A stretch of DNA of 34,697 nt from Oscillospiraceae bacterium. GTDB lineage: Bacteria; Bacillota; Clostridia; Oscillospirales; Ruminococcaceae. The translations under genes and the position numbers were made by a program. Below the pieces are notes generated by a model that saw nothing but the letters and a program-made list of their open reading frames with translations, was not told where the DNA came from and ran no database searches. Of this stretch, positions 33,013 through 34,697 are shown piece by piece. Within the stretch, counting starts at the first letter, position 1. Every line of letters begins with the position of its first letter. Where the stretch lies: positions 1-34,697 of the forward strand of contig JAFUAD010000074.1 in the NCBI GenBank assembly GCA_017460835.1, given 5' to 3'.

Positions 33013-34044
33013 ATGCGCGGACACAGAATTTTTGCCGCGGTATATGCAGCGGCGCTGATCGCATTCACAGGCTATATCGCGCTGGATACCTTTGTTCTGG
33101 AGGACGTCTATCAGACCGATACTACGGAAATGAACCTGACGATGTTTGCAGAGGAGAGCAGCAGCGCAGCCCTGCCGGAGCAGAGCACCCGGAGCGGCAG
33201 CACCGGCGGCGCGGGCGAGAGCCGGGTCTCGCGGCACAGCCGCAGCAGCGAGCGGAGCACCCAGCAGACGCAGACCGCGCCCGCCGAAAGCAGCACCGCA
33301 GACACCGCATCCGCATCCGTCTCATCGGAGAACAGCTACATGGATGACAACATCGCGGTCACGCTGAGCACCTACCGCGCCGCCGATACGACGGTCTATG
33401 CCGCGGATGTGCAGCTCAGCTCCGCGCAGTATCTGAAATCCGCCTTTGCCTATGACACCTACGGCAAAAACGTCACGGCGGCGACCTCGGAGACCGCGGC
33501 GGCACACAATGCGATCCTTGCAGTCAACGGCGACTACTACGGCGCACAGGAGCGCGGCTATGTCATCCGCAACGGCATCGTCTACCGCGATTCCTCAAAC
33601 GGCAAGGATCTGCTCTGCGTTTATGCGGACGGCAGCATGAAAATCGTGAATTCAGACGATTACAGCGCGGAGGAGCTCGTGGAGCAGGGCGTCTGGCAGG
33701 CATACTGCTTCGGGCCGGCGCTGCTCGAAAACGGCAGCATCAGCGTCTCGCAGAATGAGGAGGTCGGCCGGGCGATGGCGAGCAACCCCCGCACAGCAAT
33801 CGGCATCATCGACGACCTGCACTACGTCCTGATCGTCTCGGACGGCAGAACGGACGAGAGCACGGGGCTTTCCCTGTATCAGCTCGCGGAGTTCATGCAG
33901 CAGCTCGGCGTAAAAACCGCGTACAATCTCGACGGCGGCGGCTCCTCGACGATGTATTTTCAGGGGCAGGTCGTCAATAACCCGACAACAAACGGAAACC
34001 GGATTCAGGAGAGAGGAGTGAGCGACATTGTATACATCGGATGA
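33013..34044 (+). CDS. Membrane-anchored phosphodiester glycosidase (NAGPA family), second copy
   Basis: A 343-residue protein: membrane anchor or uncleaved signal at about 5-26, a Ser/Thr/Gln/Arg-rich linker at about 45-105, then a phosphodiester glycosidase domain with ILAVNGDYYG, NPRTAIGII, VSDGRTDEST and YNLDGGGSSTMYF. The ATG at 33013 has AAAGGAG about 11 nt upstream; a GTG at 33004 is too close to it. A TATAAT at 32978-32983 without a good -35 is the only visible promoter. It shares the domain but little linker sequence with the 17104-18138 protein. It overlaps the next gene by 17 nt. Confidence 0.88.
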   Translation: MRGHRIFAAVYAAALIAFTGYIALDTFVLEDVYQTDTTEMNLTMFAEESSSAALPEQSTRSGSTGGAGESRVSRHSRSSERSTQQTQTAPAESSTADTASASVSSENSYMDDNIAVTLSTYRAADTTVYAADVQLSSAQYLKSAFAYDTYGKNVTAATSETAAAHNAILAVNGDYYGAQERGYVIRNGIVYRDSSNGKDLLCVYADGSMKIVNSDDYSAEELVEQGVWQAYCFGPALLENGSISVSQNEEVGRAMASNPRTAIGIIDDLHYVLIVSDGRTDESTGLSLYQLAEFMQQLGVKTAYNLDGGGSSTMYFQGQVVNNPTTNGNRIQERGVSDIVYIG

Positions 34045-34456
34045 CAGAAGCCGTGTGCTGCATTATGTTTGCTATGATCTGATCGCGGCGGCGTTTTTTG
34101 CGCTGTTCGGTGCGGTTTATGAGCATTTCAGCCACGAGGTCTATTCCTATGCGATGATCTATGCATTTGCGGTGCCGCTGATCGCGGGGGCACTGCCGCT
34201 GACGCTGCTGCTCTGCCGGAAAAAGCCGGTGCGGCTGCCGGGGGCGGGCGCGCTGGTGCTCTGGCACGCGGGACTCGCGAGCTTTACCGTCGGGCTGGTC
34301 TTCCGCGGCGTGCTGGAGATTTACGGCACGACGAACAGGCTGATGCCGGTATATCCGGCAGCGGGCGGCATCCTGATTGCTGCCGCGCTGCTTGCGTATC
34401 TGATCGGGAAACCCGCCGTGCAGCGCCCGGAGGTACCGCAGGAGCGCAGTTTTTGA
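34028..34456 (+). CDS. Four-helix membrane protein coupled to the phosphodiester glycosidase
   Basis: A 142-residue protein with four hydrophobic segments (about 15-31, 41-62, 74-95 and 108-127) and a short Pro-rich cytosolic end. I do not recognise a family. The start is TTG at 34028, inside the end of the glycosidase gene, with GAGAGGAG 9 nt upstream, so the two are translationally coupled and probably work together at the membrane. The third copy of the dispersed repeat follows 28 nt after the stop. Confidence 0.8.
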   Translation: MYTSDDRSRVLHYVCYDLIAAAFFALFGAVYEHFSHEVYSYAMIYAFAVPLIAGALPLTLLLCRKKPVRLPGAGALVLWHAGLASFTVGLVFRGVLEIYGTTNRLMPVYPAAGGILIAAALLAYLIGKPAVQRPEVPQERSF

Positions 34457-34484
34457 AAGTCCCTGCACCTTCATTAGAACATAA

Positions 34485-34697
34485 TTAAAGTTTTTGATCG
34501 AGCTTTTTTCAAAAAGCTCGCGGGTCGAGGGCAGAGCCCTCGTCGCCCGTCGCAACGGGCGAAACTCCCCTAGCGTGCAAAGAGCTCGGCGGGCTTGGGG
34601 ACCCCATGTTTGCCGAAGGCAAACTGCGCAGTTTCGCTTTGCGAAACATGGGCGATAGAGGTCCCCATTCCAAAATAGCATCCGCGCAGCGGATACT
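34485..34697 (-). repeat. Dispersed multi-hairpin repeat, copy 3 (inverted, cut by window end)
   Basis: Read on the minus strand it matches copy 2 from the first hairpin (ATCCGC/GCGGAT) to CAAAAACTTTAA. Differences fall mostly in loops or keep pairing: the outer stem is GGGGAC/GTCCCC here against GGGGAT/ATCCCC in copy 2, and the hairpin GTTTCGC/GCGAAAC is perfect here. It has GAGGGC/GCCCTC, as in copy 1, where copy 2 has a different nested hairpin. Its tail faces the 3' end of the gene at 34028-34456. Confidence 0.95.

Overview
The window looks like a chromosomal segment of a high-GC gut or rumen Clostridia, most likely Oscillospiraceae close to Ruminococcus. Grounds for this are a dockerin-bearing secreted enzyme, the clostridial tig-clpP-clpX-lon and rplS-lepB-rbgA-rnhB-yraN gene orders, strong AGGAGG ribosome sites and TTGACA/TATAAT promoters. 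Taxonomy is inferred from gene content only. Both ends lie inside copies of one dispersed repeat, so the window may be a whole contig that broke at repeats.

Layout. 1-4460: a minus-strand pair, ybaK then an orphan BREX-type methyltransferase pglX, between two copies of a multi-hairpin repeat. 4460-7868: a secreted NodB deacetylase with a dockerin (minus), then a TetR regulator and a metallo-beta-lactamase/rubredoxin fusion (plus) with a 290-nt leader and an operator-like palindrome. 7941-9562: pssA-psd, making phosphatidylethanolamine (minus). 9859-13242: a pyruvate formate-lyase locus in which the enzyme is split. The body (696 codons) lacks the glycyl-radical domain, which is a separate 79-residue gene; a 75-residue gene resembling half of that domain lies between them, and the activase follows a terminator. 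13350-15269: a LacI-like sensor fused to GGDEF. 15373-19080: surface or membrane genes (a repeat-rich cationic protein, a phosphodiester glycosidase, a membrane protein). 19113-25812: the proteostasis block lon, clpX, a zinc-ribbon/SHOCT gene, clpP and tig. 25953-32604: rplS, two signal peptidases, rbgA, a DUF3592-like protein, rnhB, yraN, thrC and a phosphoesterase, all minus. 33013-34456: a second phosphodiester glycosidase and a membrane protein (plus), then the third repeat copy, inverted.

The two most interesting signals are the split pyruvate formate-lyase with its middle mini-gene, and the dispersed repeat. The repeat folds into an array of hairpins with a three-way junction. One outer pair covaries between copies (T-A in one, C-G in the other), and all three copies point their tail at the 3' end of a neighbouring gene. 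No rRNA, tRNA, CRISPR array, transposase or prophage gene was seen. Motif positions come from reading the translations; family names are recognition calls without database searches.
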